From assembly GCA_025175895.1 (NCBI GenBank), contig CM046004.1:6262001-6326000 (forward strand): DNA of 64,000 bases, read 5' to 3'. The position numbers were made by a program, and so were the translations under genes. The stretch is from Wurfbainia villosa (Eukaryota > Streptophyta > Magnoliopsida > Zingiberales > Zingiberaceae). Below, piece after piece: positions 10,123 to 22,230 of this stretch; within the stretch, counting starts at the first letter, position 1, and every line of letters starts with the position of its first letter. The notes under the pieces were generated by a model, which was not told where the DNA came from, did not search any database, and was given only the letters and a program-made list of their open reading frames with translations.

Positions 10123-10935
10123 GTTGGTGCAAGAATGCCCTAAGTATTTATGTATTTTGATGTTTGGATAATCATTTAAAGTTAGGTAATAATTGTGATC
10201 TAACAATGAATATTTAAGTGACAGAAAAATTCAAGTGTGAATCTTGACAAAGGAAAGTCCAAAGGTGAAGCTTTGGCAAGAAAAGTCTAAGAAAGTGGAC
10301 TTAGCAGCATAATTCTAAGCCTGTAGTCTTGGCAGCATGAGTCCAAGTGAATATTAGCAAGGAAGTCCAAAGCCTAGTCTTGGCAGCATAAGTCTAAGCA
10401 TGTAGTTTTGGTGGCGTAAAGTCCAAGCGGACCTTAGTAAAAGAGGAACCCAAAGCATGACGAAATCGAAGGAAACTTTTGAAGACAATCGCAAGGATGA
10501 AAGAGTCATGGACTCGAAGGGATCCTGAAAGCCCAAGGCTGATGGAGAAGCTAAAAAGTTTAGTCTATACTTAGGGTGTATTTTAAGTATGAATTAGTCA
10601 TACTTGAGGTGTACCAATCAACTGATATCTTGGACCAATCGACTGGTCTCGAATGTGGCACTCAAGAACTCAGGCTGACTCAGAGCAATCGACTGATAGT
10701 CTAACTGACAATTGTACTTTGGCAATCAACTAGTGACTTGCACCAGTCAATTGGTCCATGTCAGTCGACTAGAATTAAGTGGACAGAGCACAAAATGTTT
10801 GGCAGTCGATTGACCAGTCGACTAGGCTTAAGCAGTCGACTGATCAAGTGTCCATTGAATGGTGACGATCATGATTAAGCTTTATCAGAAGTCGTTGAAT
10901 CTTGTCAATAGTAACATTGGTCAACTAGAGTCGGG
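10123..10935 (+). mobile_element. Truncated copia-type LTR with SalI-type palindromes
   Basis: The stretch starts TGTTGGTGCAAG, like the LTR start at 22363 (TGTTGGTACAATCG). It goes on with repeats of AAGTCCAAGC and CTTGGCAGCATAAG, then several CAGTCGACTG or AATCGACTGA motifs (10610-10860). The same order of blocks occurs at 22363-22584 plus 28028-28720. It breaks off near 10935, where another repeat begins. Confidence 0.55.
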
Positions 10936-10959
10936 CTCAACGGGCAGATGTAACGACCG

Positions 10960-11134
10960 GGCTCCTGTTGGCGGAATTCGGTGACCCCTATTGGTCAACG
11001 ACCGTCGCCCCTGTTGGCGGAATTCGATGACCCCTATTGGTCGACGACCGTCGCCCCTGTTGGCCCGTCGTTACTCACCTGGACTTCCCACCCCTGGAAG
11101 TGGATTTTTGCCTTCCCCAGGATTCGAACTCTAG
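10960..11134. repeat. Left copy of a 175-bp direct repeat
   Basis: This copy is almost identical to 11383-11557. It has an internal 52-bp duplication (GTTGGCGGAATTCG, then ATGACCCCTATTGGTC or GTGACCCCTATTGGTC) and ends with CCCCAGGATTCGAACTCTAG. That end contains a tRNA-like B box on the minus strand (GAGTTCGAATCC). The two copies flank 248 bp, an LTR-like layout, but no TG...CA ends, primer-binding site or target-site duplication could be fixed. Confidence 0.8.
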
Positions 11135-11171
11135 ACCTCCAGGCTAAGTACTAAAGTTTATGAATCCTGGT

Positions 11172-11198
11172 AACCAAGTGATCCAGGATCACTTGGTT
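11172..11198. repeat. Perfect 13-bp-arm inverted repeat
   Basis: AACCAAGTGATCC and its exact reverse complement are separated by a single A. The motif lies between the two 175-bp direct repeats and could form a tight cruciform or hairpin. Confidence 0.9.
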
Positions 11199-11382
11199 GC
11201 GAGATCAAACTTTTGTACTTGGTCGAGATCTGAGAAGCAAATCCACTCGTGAAAATCAGTGTAACGGCGAATGCTGGCGACGATTCGTCGACAAAGTCGT
11301 CAATTCGCCAACGGCGGCGACCATGACGATAAATCACCAGTCCAACGAGCCCGTCGTTACATAAAGGCACCTTTTATTGTAG

Positions 11383-11557
11383 CGGCCCTGTTGGCGGAAT
11401 TCGGTGACCCCTATTGGTCAACGACCGTCGCCCCTGTTGGCGGAATTCGATGACCCCTATTGGTCGACGACCGTCGCCCTTGTTGGCCCGTCGTTACTCA
11501 CCTGGACTTTCCACCCCTAGAAGTGGATTTTTGCCTTCCCCAGGATTCGAACTCTAG
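11383..11557. repeat. Right copy of the 175-bp direct repeat
   Basis: This copy matches 10960-11134 with only a handful of differences visible (for example CCCCTAGAAG for CCCCTGGAAG). Such near-identity suggests a younger event than the surrounding decayed repeats. Confidence 0.8.
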
Positions 11558-11559
11558 TT

Positions 11560-12515
11560 ATGATATGCTTATGAGGTTTTAGCTAGCTACTGTGTAGTTG
11601 CATTTGAATTTAGGAAGAGTTACTATTGATTCGGGAACAACAGATAGATTCCTGTTGTGATGATAAAGAGCATCTACAATAGAGTTGTACTTTTGCTCTA
11701 CCGGTTCGGAATTAGTGATATTGGAATTTGTATGTAGTACGTGGCTAGATAGCTACATGGCATCTTGACTGGCTATGAGTCCCGGTCGTGGTAGCATGTC
11801 GTTGCCCGTAAGTAGTGCCTTTTGCATTACTCCGAGAGCCACGAGACTTGGTCACGATATTTTGATAAGTATTGCTGAAGATTGCAATAGGTTGTATATG
11901 TTGCAGATGTTTAAGATTGTATCCGAAAAATAGTAAGTATTGAAACGTTCTCTGTGGAGGAACGACATGCGGAATATAGTTGATTTGGAAGTCTGGTAAA
12001 GGTGGTATATAAATAATCAGTAAGGTTTTGTAGCAAGAGGAAAGTGGGAGCCTAGTATGATGGACGGTGTTGGAAGATTATTTGGAATTCAGAAAGGACT
12101 TAATATGATTAGCTAAGTCCGCTCATTTTCGTTCGATCCATACGATGAGTTTGTTGGATCGCTGGATAGGTTATACTATGGCGATTTCCAGTTCATGGAG
12201 GATCTGTGAGTATCGTATGTGATAGCGGTTCAGGATTTACCTTCGGATTATGGATAGTCTTTAACAGGTCACGGATATAGGGATCCACTCAGGTACAGTT
12301 AGGTACTTGTTATAGGTGGACGAAATGAAGATACTATTCATATTTTAGAAGGGCTGCTAGAAGCAAGTGTGATTTGATGTTAAGGGATATCAGTAACCCC
12401 ACTTAGTCACTTGAGGTGTGACTTGTCTCCAGATGCTTGAGATGGTTGTTGGGACATCTCGTACTAATATACGAGTAGAAAATTTGGGGACCAAATTTTT
12501 ATTAGTGGGAGAGAA
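11560..12515 (+). pseudogene. Chromovirus pol remnant (integrase core) up to the 3' LTR
   Basis: The stretch is heavily degenerate, but the plus strand near 12110-12360 reads AKSAHFRSIHTM, LLDRW, a DSGSGFTFG-like segment (compare SDRGxRFTSxFW) and TIHILEGLLEASV (compare TIQTLEDMLRACV). These are the integrase catalytic-core blocks of Ty3/gypsy chromoviruses. A polypurine tract (AGTGGGAGAGAA, about 12504-12515) abuts the LTR start at 12516, as expected for a 3' LTR. Confidence 0.55.
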
Positions 12516-15239
12516 TGTAAAATACTAAAATTTAAAAATACGAAATTAAATGGCCAAAATTTTGAGGAAATAATCCTAGGGATTATTTTCGAGATTTTTA
12601 GGAATTTTTCTGGATTTAAACGGAGGTCGTACGAGGTATTTATGGGGATAAGAAAAATAGGCTTTTAAAGGGGCCTGTTTGGTTTATCTGTATTGAGGGG
12701 TTAATACATTTTATTAACCTAAGTTTTTAGTTTTATTTCCTTTTCTTTTCCCCCTCCCCGCCGCGCCGACACCTCTTTCCTCCTTCGGCAGTTCCCCTCG
12801 CGCAACTTCCTTCCGCGCTCGCACCTCCGCCGACGATCGCTTCCTCGCCGCCGCGGCCACAGGATGACTTCTTCCTCGCCGCCGTGGCCACAGGATCGCC
12901 GCAAGCGCTGCCTTCTCTGCGCACCGGCCGCCGTTATCCTCTTCCTCGCCGACCACGGTAGCGTAGACCCGTAGCGCTGGATCGCGAGCCCTCGTTCCCC
13001 CGGCCCCGTACGCGCCGCCGCCACCCGGGCCCTCTCTGTCTTGGCCGGCGACTCCGAGCTCTCGCGCCGCTCCTCCGTTCATCCCTTTGCGCCGCAGTCG
13101 CCGCCGTCTTGATGTGGGGCGGTGATATCTGCGGTGGTCGCCGAGCTAGTGAATTAGGGTTCTGCGGTGTTGGGAGGCTCTCATCAGTATAACTCGAATT
13201 AACTTCCTTTGTATCTTTGTTGGTTGATTCGGGTAGATTTCCTTGAATAGATTATTAAGGGTTTTGGGGCTTGTGGGTGTTGTCGGTGTGAGCAGGGTGT
13301 TGGTTGTGAGTTGAGGTTAGTCGTCAATCGCGCTGCAAGGAATTGTCGGTTGTGTGGCGGTGAATAAGGCTACTCTTGGCTATGAAAGAGCAGTGGAGCA
13401 AAGTGTGGATCAGTTCAGTATGAAATTTGAGTCTATTTGTGAAGTCTATGGGTGGTGATGTGGTGTGATTGATTGTTTGGAATAACATCTGAGGATGATT
13501 TTAATTACGAGTTATTGGCGGTGGTTATGCGTACTTTGGTTATATGATTTGGGTGTGGGTTAGTTCTTAGTGATCTATAGTTGACTGGGTTGTTGATTTC
13601 GGTGTGATGTTGATCGGTTCTGTAATTATGTATGGAGGATGGATTAGGTTGAAGAGGATAATCAAATCAGTCTAGTGGATCGGATATGAGGTCGATATAG
13701 GATTCGATTTGATTAATTGCAAGGATATGTTCTTGGATTGAGGAGTTAATCACAATTTGTGATCTACGGGTTGAGGGTCTACTTGGTGATACATAGTAGT
13801 AATTTAGCACGTTGTCGTGTATTTGGATTTGATGGATTTACTTTGGATTAATTGGTTATGGAAGGAATCGATTATGTATTCGATTTATCGGTGAATGATA
13901 TTTTGTGCTTAACAATAGTTATGTATTATGCAGGTTTCGGTCACGAGGCAGGTCTCCGATCGTGATGATCTGGTTCTTTTGCGGATATATTATCAGGCGG
14001 GTATTTTGACTTATCTTTTAGATATAGTCATTGTTGATATGCTAGTTAGGATAGCTTACAATAATTTTTCATGTTTATATGCCTAGTATGCTTTTGGTGC
14101 CTACTAGATACATGCATGTGATAGGATATGCTTATATTTCCCTGTTTGATTTGGATCATAGTATATGGATTAGGGATATGTACATATTATTCAGATAGGT
14201 GTTTTGAATAGGATTTACATGCTTTAGTATCATGCACCATTTTTGCATGATTGCATCTTTGGGGATGGTTCCATTATTGTTGAGCATGACGATTATAACT
14301 GCATGCCGCTCATGGGTTAGTGGTACATCGAGGAGGTGTGTGCGATTGCTCTGTCGAGCTCCATTGATCGCTCATGGGTAGCGATGAGCGTGGTAGCGGC
14401 GAGATCCTCCTCCTCTGATCATGACAGGAGATGAGCTTGGCTCCCCACTATGTTTAGAGGGCGGGAGGATAGGTGTACTCGACAACATCCTGTCACTCGG
14501 TCACTCGGGAAGCGATGATGGCGAGTGAGTCATCATACTCTACTCACCATTGCGTGTAGGCGGTGAGCGTCGGTGACCACGACATGCACTTTACGGATTG
14601 CATTTGTATTGTGTTTCTGCATTTTTATTGATGCCTTGGATGTGCGATATGATTATCATGCATCAGATACATGTTTATATAGTCGAGACTTTATTACTTC
14701 TAGTCGAGCACATGCTCTATATCGAGTAGGAGATTCAGTAAATCTGATCATTTTGTATTTCTTGCTTGCATACCCTATTTATGTGAGATCATCGGCATGA
14801 TATTTTATTATTAGTTATACCTTACTTTGCATATCTACTATACATGAGTTCTTTGAACTCACCCATTGATTATATCTATTTAGGATGAAGGCATCGGAGA
14901 GTCCAGTGCCCAAACCCTCGTCGTGGAAGTTTTGATTGGTTATTTGTTTATGGTTTGGATATTTTGGTTAGAGGACATGTTTGGTATTGGAGTTCGATAT
15001 TTGTATTTGTGGATTTTTTGGTGTCCTTAGGGACTTTATTCGAGTTTTGTTGGATGGATTTTGGTTGAGTATTCTGCTTGGATGGTAGAAGGGTAGGTTT
15101 AGATGTGATAGATTGTTTATTTATTTACTTGATTGAAGGCTCCGAGGCCTAATTATACTCTGAGTGTTGTTTGGATTAGGTCGTGTTGGCCAGATGTATG
15201 TGGCCGTGTAGGCCTTGTATGTAAATTTGGGATTGTCAC
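12516..15239 (+). mobile_element. Chromovirus-type LTR, left arm of a large inverted repeat
   Basis: The LTR starts TGTAAAATACTAAAA directly after a polypurine tract and carries the usual chromovirus opening (CGAGATTTTTAGGAATTTTT, then CGGAGGTCGTACGAGG). A GC-rich segment follows at about 12755-13130. The reverse complement of the whole 2.7 kb recurs at 15306-18043. It breaks off at GGGATTGTCAC, about 66 bp short of the end present in the other copy (which closes in CGTGACA). Open frames inside it, such as the minus-strand Arg/Gly-rich frames at 12714-13082, recur inverted in the other copy and are LTR sequence, not genes. Confidence 0.8.
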
Positions 15240-15305
15240 GTGAGATGATACAAATAAATTATCACGCCGAAGGAGACCCGCTGAAATCGTGGCATCTCTC
15301 AGCGG
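15240..15305. other. Spacer at the centre of the 5.5-kb inverted repeat
   Basis: These 66 bp separate the two arms. Read on the minus strand they look like the missing 3' end of the right LTR, which would then end CGTGACA at 15234-15240. They contain a short inverted repeat, CCCGCTGA and TCAGCGGG (about 15280-15306). The arms meet through a TGTCAC/GTGACA microhomology. Confidence 0.6.
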
Positions 15306-18043
15306 GTGACAATCCCAATTTACATACAAGGCCTACACGACCACATACATCGTCGGCGGACTGAATCCAAACACTCACGCAGATAATAATCAGGCCTCGA
15401 GCCTAATCAATATATCAAAGAATATCATAACTAAACCTACCCCCTTACGCCATCTGGCGGAATACTCAACCAAAATCCAATCGGAACAAACTCGAATAGA
15501 GGTCCATAAGGACACCAAAATCCACGAATACATAAATCGATTCCGGTCCTAAATATATCTTCTAAACAAGATATCCAAAACCAAAAACAAATAACCAAAT
15601 ACACTTCACGAGGGGTTTGTGGACTCTCTGATACCATCACGAAATAGATATAATCAACGGGGTGAGTTCAAAGAACTGTATAGTAGATATGCAAAGTAAG
15701 GTATAACTAAATAAAAATATCAAGATATCTCACATAAATAGGTATGCAAGCAAAATACAAAATGGCATACTTTTCCAATCTCCTACGATATAGGAGCATG
15801 TGCGACTAGAAGTAATAAAGTTACCATATATAAACATGTATCAGATGTATGCATCATATCATCCAAGGCATCAATAAAAATGCGTGAAACACAATACAAA
15901 TGCAATCCGTGCAAAGTGCGTGTCGTGCGATGACATGGTCACCCGACGCCACCGCCTACACGCGATGGTGAAGCCAGTGAGTAGGGCTATGACACAGTTG
16001 TACTCTGTCATCGCTCTGGTGATCGAGTGGACAGATCTTTGTCGAGTACACTATCCTCCTGCTAAACATAGTGGGGAGCAAGCTCTCGTCTCCTGTCATA
16101 AACCGGAGGAGGATCCGCACTACCACGCGCCTCATCGCTACCCATGAGCGGACCGAGTACAGAGCAATCGCACACACCCTCGATGTACACTAACCCATGG
16201 TGCGATGTGTGTGCGAGGCCATATAGGCGGGCTCAACAATAATGGAACCCCGTCCGGCCGCAAGATGCAATCAAATGGTGCATGATACTAAAGCATGTAA
16301 ATCTACTCAAAACACCTATCTCAATAATATATGCAATCAATATGCGTATCCCTAATCCATATACTATGATCCAAATCAAACAGAAATATAAGCATATCCT
16401 ATCACATGCATGTATCTAGTAGGCACCAATACTAGGCATATAAACATGAAAATTATTGAAAAATTATCTATCCTAACTAGCATATCAACAATGACTATAT
16501 CTAAAAGATAAGTCAAAATATCCGCCTGATAATATATCCGCAAAAGAACCAGATCATCACGATCGGAGACCTGCCTCGTGACCGAAACCTGCATAATACA
16601 TAACTATTGTTAAGCACAAAATATCATTCACCGATAAATCGAATACATAATCGATTCCTTCCATAACCAATTAATCCAAAGTAAATCCATCAAATCCAAA
16701 TACACGACAACGTGCTAAATTACTACTATGTATCACCAAGTAGACCCTCAACCCGTAGATCAAATGTGATTAACTCTCAATCCAAGAACATATCCTTGCA
16801 ATTAATCAAATCAATCCTATATCGACCTCATATCCGATCCACTAGACTGATTTGATTATCCTCTTCAACCTAATCCATCCTCCATACATAATTACGAGCA
16901 ACTTCAATCATCATAAATCAACAACCCAATCAACTATAGATCACTAAGAACTAACCACACCCAAATCATATAACCAAAGTCGCATAACCACACGATAATA
17001 GAATTAAATTAAAATCATCCTCGTATGTTATTCCAAACAATCAATCAACATCACCACCCATAGACGACTCACAAATAGACCTCAAATTTCATACCGTGAA
17101 CTGATCCACACTTTGCTCCACTGCTCTTTCATAGCCAAGAGTAGTCTTATTTACCGCCACACAACCGACAATTCCTTGCTCACAGCTTGACAATGACTAA
17201 CCTCAACTCACACCGCATAACACCCACAAGCCCCCCGAAAACCCTTAACAATCTATTCCTCTGAAGGAAATCTACCCCGAATCAACAAATAGCAGACAAA
17301 AGAAGTTAATTCGAGTTATACCTGTCAAGAGAGCCTCCCCCCCCAACACCGGCACCCCTAATTCACTAGCTCCGGCGACCACCGCAGATATCACAGCCTC
17401 CGCCCCACATCAGCACGCAGCGGCGACCCCCCGGCCGCAAGGATGAACGGAGAGGAGCGACGCCGGACGGCGAACACGAGCCTCTGGCGCCGGATGGCGA
17501 ATCGCGGCTGCCAAAGACGAGGGTCGCCGGGCGGCGGCCGATGGCAAGGGCGCGGCTAAGGGGAACGAGGGCTCGCAGTGAATCCAGCACACGGGGGCAG
17601 ACGGCCGTGGTCGCGAGGAAGAGGAGAACGCGCCGGTGTGCAGAAGGCGCGGCTTGCGCGATCCTGCACGGCGAGGAAGAGGTCGTCCTGTGGTCGCGGC
17701 GGCGAGGAAGCGATCGTCGGCGGAGGTGCGAGCGCGGAAGGAAGTTGCGCGAGGGGAACTGCCGAAGGAGGAAAGAGGTGTCGGCGCGGCGGGGAGGGGG
17801 AAAAGAAAAGGAAATAAAACTAAAAACTTAGGTTAATAAAATGTATTAACCCCTCAATACAGATAAACCAAACAGGCCCCTTTAAAAGTCTATTTTTCTT
17901 ATCCCCGTAAATACCTCGTACGACCTCCGTTTAAATCCGGAAAAATTCCTAAAAATTCCTAAAAATCTCGAAAATAATCCCTAGGATTATTTTTCCGAAA
18001 TTTTGGCCATTTAATTTCGTATTTTTAATTTTAGTATTTTACA
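15306..18043 (-). mobile_element. Chromovirus-type LTR, right arm of the inverted repeat
   Basis: Read on the minus strand it starts TGTAAAATACTAAAATT (18043) and runs parallel to the left LTR to GATTGTCAC. It then continues through the spacer to a CGTGACA end near 15234, so this copy seems complete. No polypurine tract lies upstream of its start, and no matching 5-bp duplication was found (GGGAT against GCAGA). It retains more CpG than the left arm in several places. The plus-strand frames at 17541-17831 mirror those of the left arm. Confidence 0.8.
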
Positions 18044-18814
18044 GCAGAATTGTTCAAACTCTATAAACCCTCATATCACCAATGATCATATCGGGAAATG
18101 GTCGAGGTATTAGCCAATCTGAGCTTGGACATCAACACACTTCTTGAAGAGGGGATTCTTTACCATTTCAGCCTAAGCCCCATAGGAGCAGAGCTCAGTG
18201 GCTCACTAGGTAAGAGAAAACTACAGTCTTCTCCCTCTATTTGTGTGCACTCACCAATGCTTCTATTGTTTTACTTTTGCAGTTGAAGTCATGTGTTAGG
18301 GCTTAATGCAACAAACATTCGAAGTGGGTCAAAGCTCGAGTAGACACCCCACCCATGGCCCAAGCTGAGACTCCTACCTTGGAATAGGCAGGGCCATATC
18401 AAGTATCGCCACCTTGGCCTTCTCTAATGCTCGAGGTAGTGAGCTTGGGATATTCTGAAGAGCAAAATCGACCTTAAAAGCGAGGTAGGACCAAGGGTCC
18501 TCCTATCGAGCCAAGTTTCTCCCAACCATCTCCCAACTCATCCCCTGAGACATCCATTCCCATGACTAGCTTCATCCTGGAAAACTCAACCTCCTCTTCC
18601 TTCCGAGCGACCTCTTCTTGCACCTCAGAACCAAGCCCCAATTCATCCTCTCTGCCAGGGATGTCCTTGTGCTATGAGATGCCTAGAGTTGCATGCCCTT
18701 CTCGTCCCTAAGGTATCTTTCAACAGATCGAGATACAGAGGAAACAAAAGTGAGAAAAAAGTATTTTCTTGCTCTATGCGAATCGATGAACCTCCTACTG
18801 ACCAAGGTAATTAT
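18044..18814. other. Unassigned degenerate sequence
   Basis: No gene is recognised. A GTAAGAG...TTTGCAG stretch (about 18209-18281) looks like a short GT-AG intron between CACTAG and TTGAAGTC, and C-rich text with many CTCATCC/CCTCTTCC blocks follows. It may be a decayed part of a large gypsy element, but no domain supports that. Confidence 0.3.
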
Positions 18815-21355
18815 CGTAGAGAAATCGTTGATCGCACTAGAGGGGGTAAATAGCATTTTCATGATTTTCGACATTCGATCGCATGCTTGTCTACAACAAT
18901 ATTAGTGCACAACGGAATATACAAATAAAATACACAATAGAGACAAACACATATAAGGCAAAAAGACAAAGTGATTTAACGTGGTTCGGAATTAGGATTC
19001 CTACTCTATGAGACGAGCTCTAAAATGAGTTCTAGTGATGCACACAACCACTAACAAACTTCTTCTCGGTATGACACTAGAGGTAGAGAAATCTCGTATA
19101 AGTACTTACACAAATAAGAAATACAATCAATACAATACAAGAATGAAATACAAGTAAATATAATTTTATAAAAAAAACTCTTGATTGTTTGCTCGTTGAT
19201 TGCTTTGGATTGCTCTTGAAGGTCTAGAATGCAACAACACTTCCCCTTCAAAATCATCTCAAAAATGTTATGGAAAACCTCATCATCGAGCTCCTTTTAA
19301 GTCCTCTATTAGATTAATTTTTCGCCTAGCAATCGATTGCCAAAAGATCCCAGTCAACTATCTACAGTGTCGTTGTCTCACAACGGACTTAATCTACATT
19401 GGATTACTCCAACGGATACCCTAGCAATCGATTTCCCTTACCAACAATCGACTGTCAATTCAATAGTCGACTAGCCAATCGATTATGGGACATTCTGTGC
19501 CCATGTCCACCACCACGAATCAACTACCATGTATGGACAGTCAATTGCCAATGGCACACAGTAGCAATCGAGCCTCCAATCGACTACTAACCAGTTGATT
19601 GGTTATAATCTCAATCGACTACTCTGAGTCGACTAGGCTTGAGTGTCAAACACTCGGCTAGTCGACTGATAAACCTCAAACATGAGATTAAATTCAAGTA
19701 TAATCCACTCATACTTGATACTCACCCATAGCCTAGACCTAAGTCTTCTAGTCATCTCTATCAACCTCACACCTCTCAGATCCCTTGAGTCCATGACTCT
19801 TCATCCTTCGTGTTAGCCTTCAGATACTTTCATCGGCTATGTCATGCTAATCGAGTCTTTTGCCAAGGTTCACTTGGACTTATGCTACCAAGAATTTATG
19901 CTTGGACTTTACACTGCCAAAATTATACTTATGTTGCCAAGACTACATGCATGGACTTTACGTTTCCAAATTCACACTCTTGGACTTTTCAATTGTCAAA
20001 TACTCATGACTTGGACTTTCACATGCAAAGACCCATACTTGAACTTCCCATGCCAAGTACCCAAAACTTGGACTTTCCATACCAAGACCCATGCTTGGAC
20101 TTTCTATGTCAAGTACCTAAAACTTGGACTTTTCATGTCAAGTACCTAATATTTGGACTTTCCATGTCAAAACCCATGCTTGAACTTTTCATCCATGTGG
20201 TCAAACCCATTTTCAAACACATTAACAATCAAATTGTCAAACATCAAAACCCTTCTCGAGTTCACTCGAATTTGATCAATCGTAACCTGGATCGATTGCA
20301 TCAATAATCTCTCTCTTTTTTATGTTTGACAATACTTTTAAGTTAAGCTAACAATAACCCAAACTTGAATCTTTCATTGTCAAAGCATAGTGAGTGTTTA
20401 CCTAACTTAAACCTCACTTCTTCCCCTTTGACATACATAAAAAAAACTACCAAGGATATTCATGTCTCTTATCCTAATGAGATCCTTCACTCTTTCCCTT
20501 GGGCCAAGAATATTTAGAATGTCTTCACTCTTCATAGTGATAAGTCTCTTATCACTAAATGAGAGGCAATCCTTACTTGTCCAATTCTCCACCTTTTGTG
20601 AGCACAATGAGGGTTTTAAACTCTTCATTTCTCCCCCTTTGAGAAATACTCATCCATCATCCCTTGATGGATAACCTCTCCCTAAAGACTTACTCCCCCT
20701 TAATCATTACACTAATAATATCCTTGGAGAGTTCCTAAGCCTATAAGAATCTTAAATCATTGAAAAAAAGGGTAAAAGTTCTAACTTGAACTTTTACAAT
20801 CCTTAATAATCGATACTCCATCCTAAACACCTTTCCTAATCATTTTTCAATGATATTTCACCCTTTTCATGCTTTTAAAAACATATCCTAGGATTATGAA
20901 ACGTTAGGACAATCTAACATTGATGATAAATGGCTAAACAAAGTTTGTTCAGTCGAAATTAGCATCAGCAGTCGACTACCTCACCACCAATTGACTACTC
21001 AAAGTGGCAGTCAACTGGTTGTAGAGTGTAGAAATCAGTTTCATAAATAGATTTTTCAAAATTCATAAGTACATTATTTACATGAAATACAATGGGTGAA
21101 AAATATATGTATTTTGAAAAATCTTGAAAATTCGTACGTACATTACTTACATGAAATACAATGAATGAAAAATATGTGTAAATTAAAATATCTATTAAAT
21201 TGAAAGATTGATATAGAATTCAAAAGCATTGAAACCTTTCAATGCTTTGTCTAATTTTGTGTCAACTTGTTCAATGTTGATTACTATAAAAAAATAGACT
21301 TCACTAAAATTTTCTAAACTATTTTTAAAAATAATTTTAAAACCTTATTTTGAAC
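18815..21355 (-). mobile_element. Truncated copia-type element: 3' LTR plus part of interior
   Basis: About 18815-20306 parallels the LTRs at 22585 and 26767. It shares CTAGAGGGGGTAAATAG, GCTTGTCTAC, AACGTGGTTCGG and a cluster of AATCGACTG-type palindromes, and ends TCAATA followed by ATCTCTCTC (the complement of a polypurine tract). The following kilobase (CTTCCCCTTTGACA, and a two-copy 80-bp repeat near 21040-21190) resembles the non-coding interior of the gag-only element. No gag or second LTR is present. Confidence 0.55.
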
Positions 21356-21578
21356 CATGGTCAATGAGCTATATGTATATGACTCCTTGCATATTGTCGA
21401 ATCCAGTCATTGTTGATCTCAAAAGACCCCTTCAACTACTCCACGACTAGTTAAGAATCTGAATAAAGGATGACTTTTAGAACACCAACCTGTCAAGTTG
21501 CCCGAATTCCAGCCAATATCGCTTCATATTCGACCTCATTGTTGGAAGCATAGAAGTTGTGTTCCAAAGCTATTTGAA

Positions 21579-21836
21579 TCACATCCTCCTGGGTGACACT
21601 AGTAGAATTCCTACTCTGCTTCCCTGTTTAATTACATAGCCATCAACATAAACTTTCCATGCCTCAATATCTTTAGGTCCAGAGGCTTCTGCCAAGGAGT
21701 AAGCTGGCACTTGTCCTTTGATAGTTGTCCTGGACTGGTACTGAATATCATATTTGACGAGCTTAGTGATCCGCTTAATCAACCGACCCGAGGCTTCTGA
21801 ATTTACCAAGATTCTTCCGAGACCGCTATTAGTCAA
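21579..21836 (-). pseudogene. Tat-lineage gypsy: second (plant) RNase H domain
   Basis: The frame reads GLGRILVNSEASGRLIKRIT, then LVKYDIQYQSRTTIKGQVPA and WKVYVDGYVIKQGSRVGILL. This is the region between the RT-linked RNase H and the additional RNase H typical of the Tat/Ogre group, with the first active-site Asp in YVDG. It continues the pol reading of 21879-22230 with a short break, and is cut off near 21360 by a copia-type fragment. Confidence 0.7.
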
Positions 21837-21878
21837 GACTATAATTGGATGAGATAAAAAAAAGTAAGGACGGAGCTT

Positions 21879-22230
21879 CTAAGCTGTCAAGGCAAGTGTC
21901 AGATCTAACTTTTTAAGTGAGATATATCGGTTTTCTGCTTCTTTCAATAAGTGATTGATGAAGTATACAGGGTGTTGTTTGTTTTTCTCTTGCCGAATCA
22001 ATACAACTCCAACTGCCTCTTCATCCGCAACTATATGTAACCATAATATTTCCTCGGCTACTGGCTTAGAGAGGGTAGGCAGCTTCGTTAAGTAATGCTT
22101 TAGATCAAAAAAGCATGTTCTCACTTCTCATCATATGAAAATTGAGCTGACTTTCGAAGCACCTTAAAGAAAGGTAGACTTCGTCCAGTCGACTTAGAGA
22201 TGAAATGATAAAGAGTCATAATCCTCTCTG
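21879..22230 (-). pseudogene. Tat-lineage gypsy: RT thumb and first RNase H
   Basis: The minus strand reads QLAERIMTLYHFISKSTGRS, LPFFKVLRK, then after a frameshift FDLKHYLTKLPTLSKPVAEE, an ADEEAVGVVLIRQEKNKQHP segment, VYFINHLLKEAENRYISLKK and LDLTLALTA. These are the standard blocks linking RT to RNase H. It is separated from the RT palm (29216-29930) by a nested 7-kb insertion at 22236-29210. Confidence 0.75.

Noticed and set aside
12714..13082. 122-residue GC-rich minus frame, with a mirror image at 17541-17831 on the plus strand
   Set aside because: Both lie at equivalent places in the two inverted LTRs. Overlapping frames on the same strand are equally open, as expected from GC content rather than coding.
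15280..15306. Self-priming hairpin for the chromovirus at the palindrome centre
   Set aside because: CCCGCTGA and TCAGCGGG could form a hairpin, but they lie inside the probable end of the right LTR, not at a primer-binding position.
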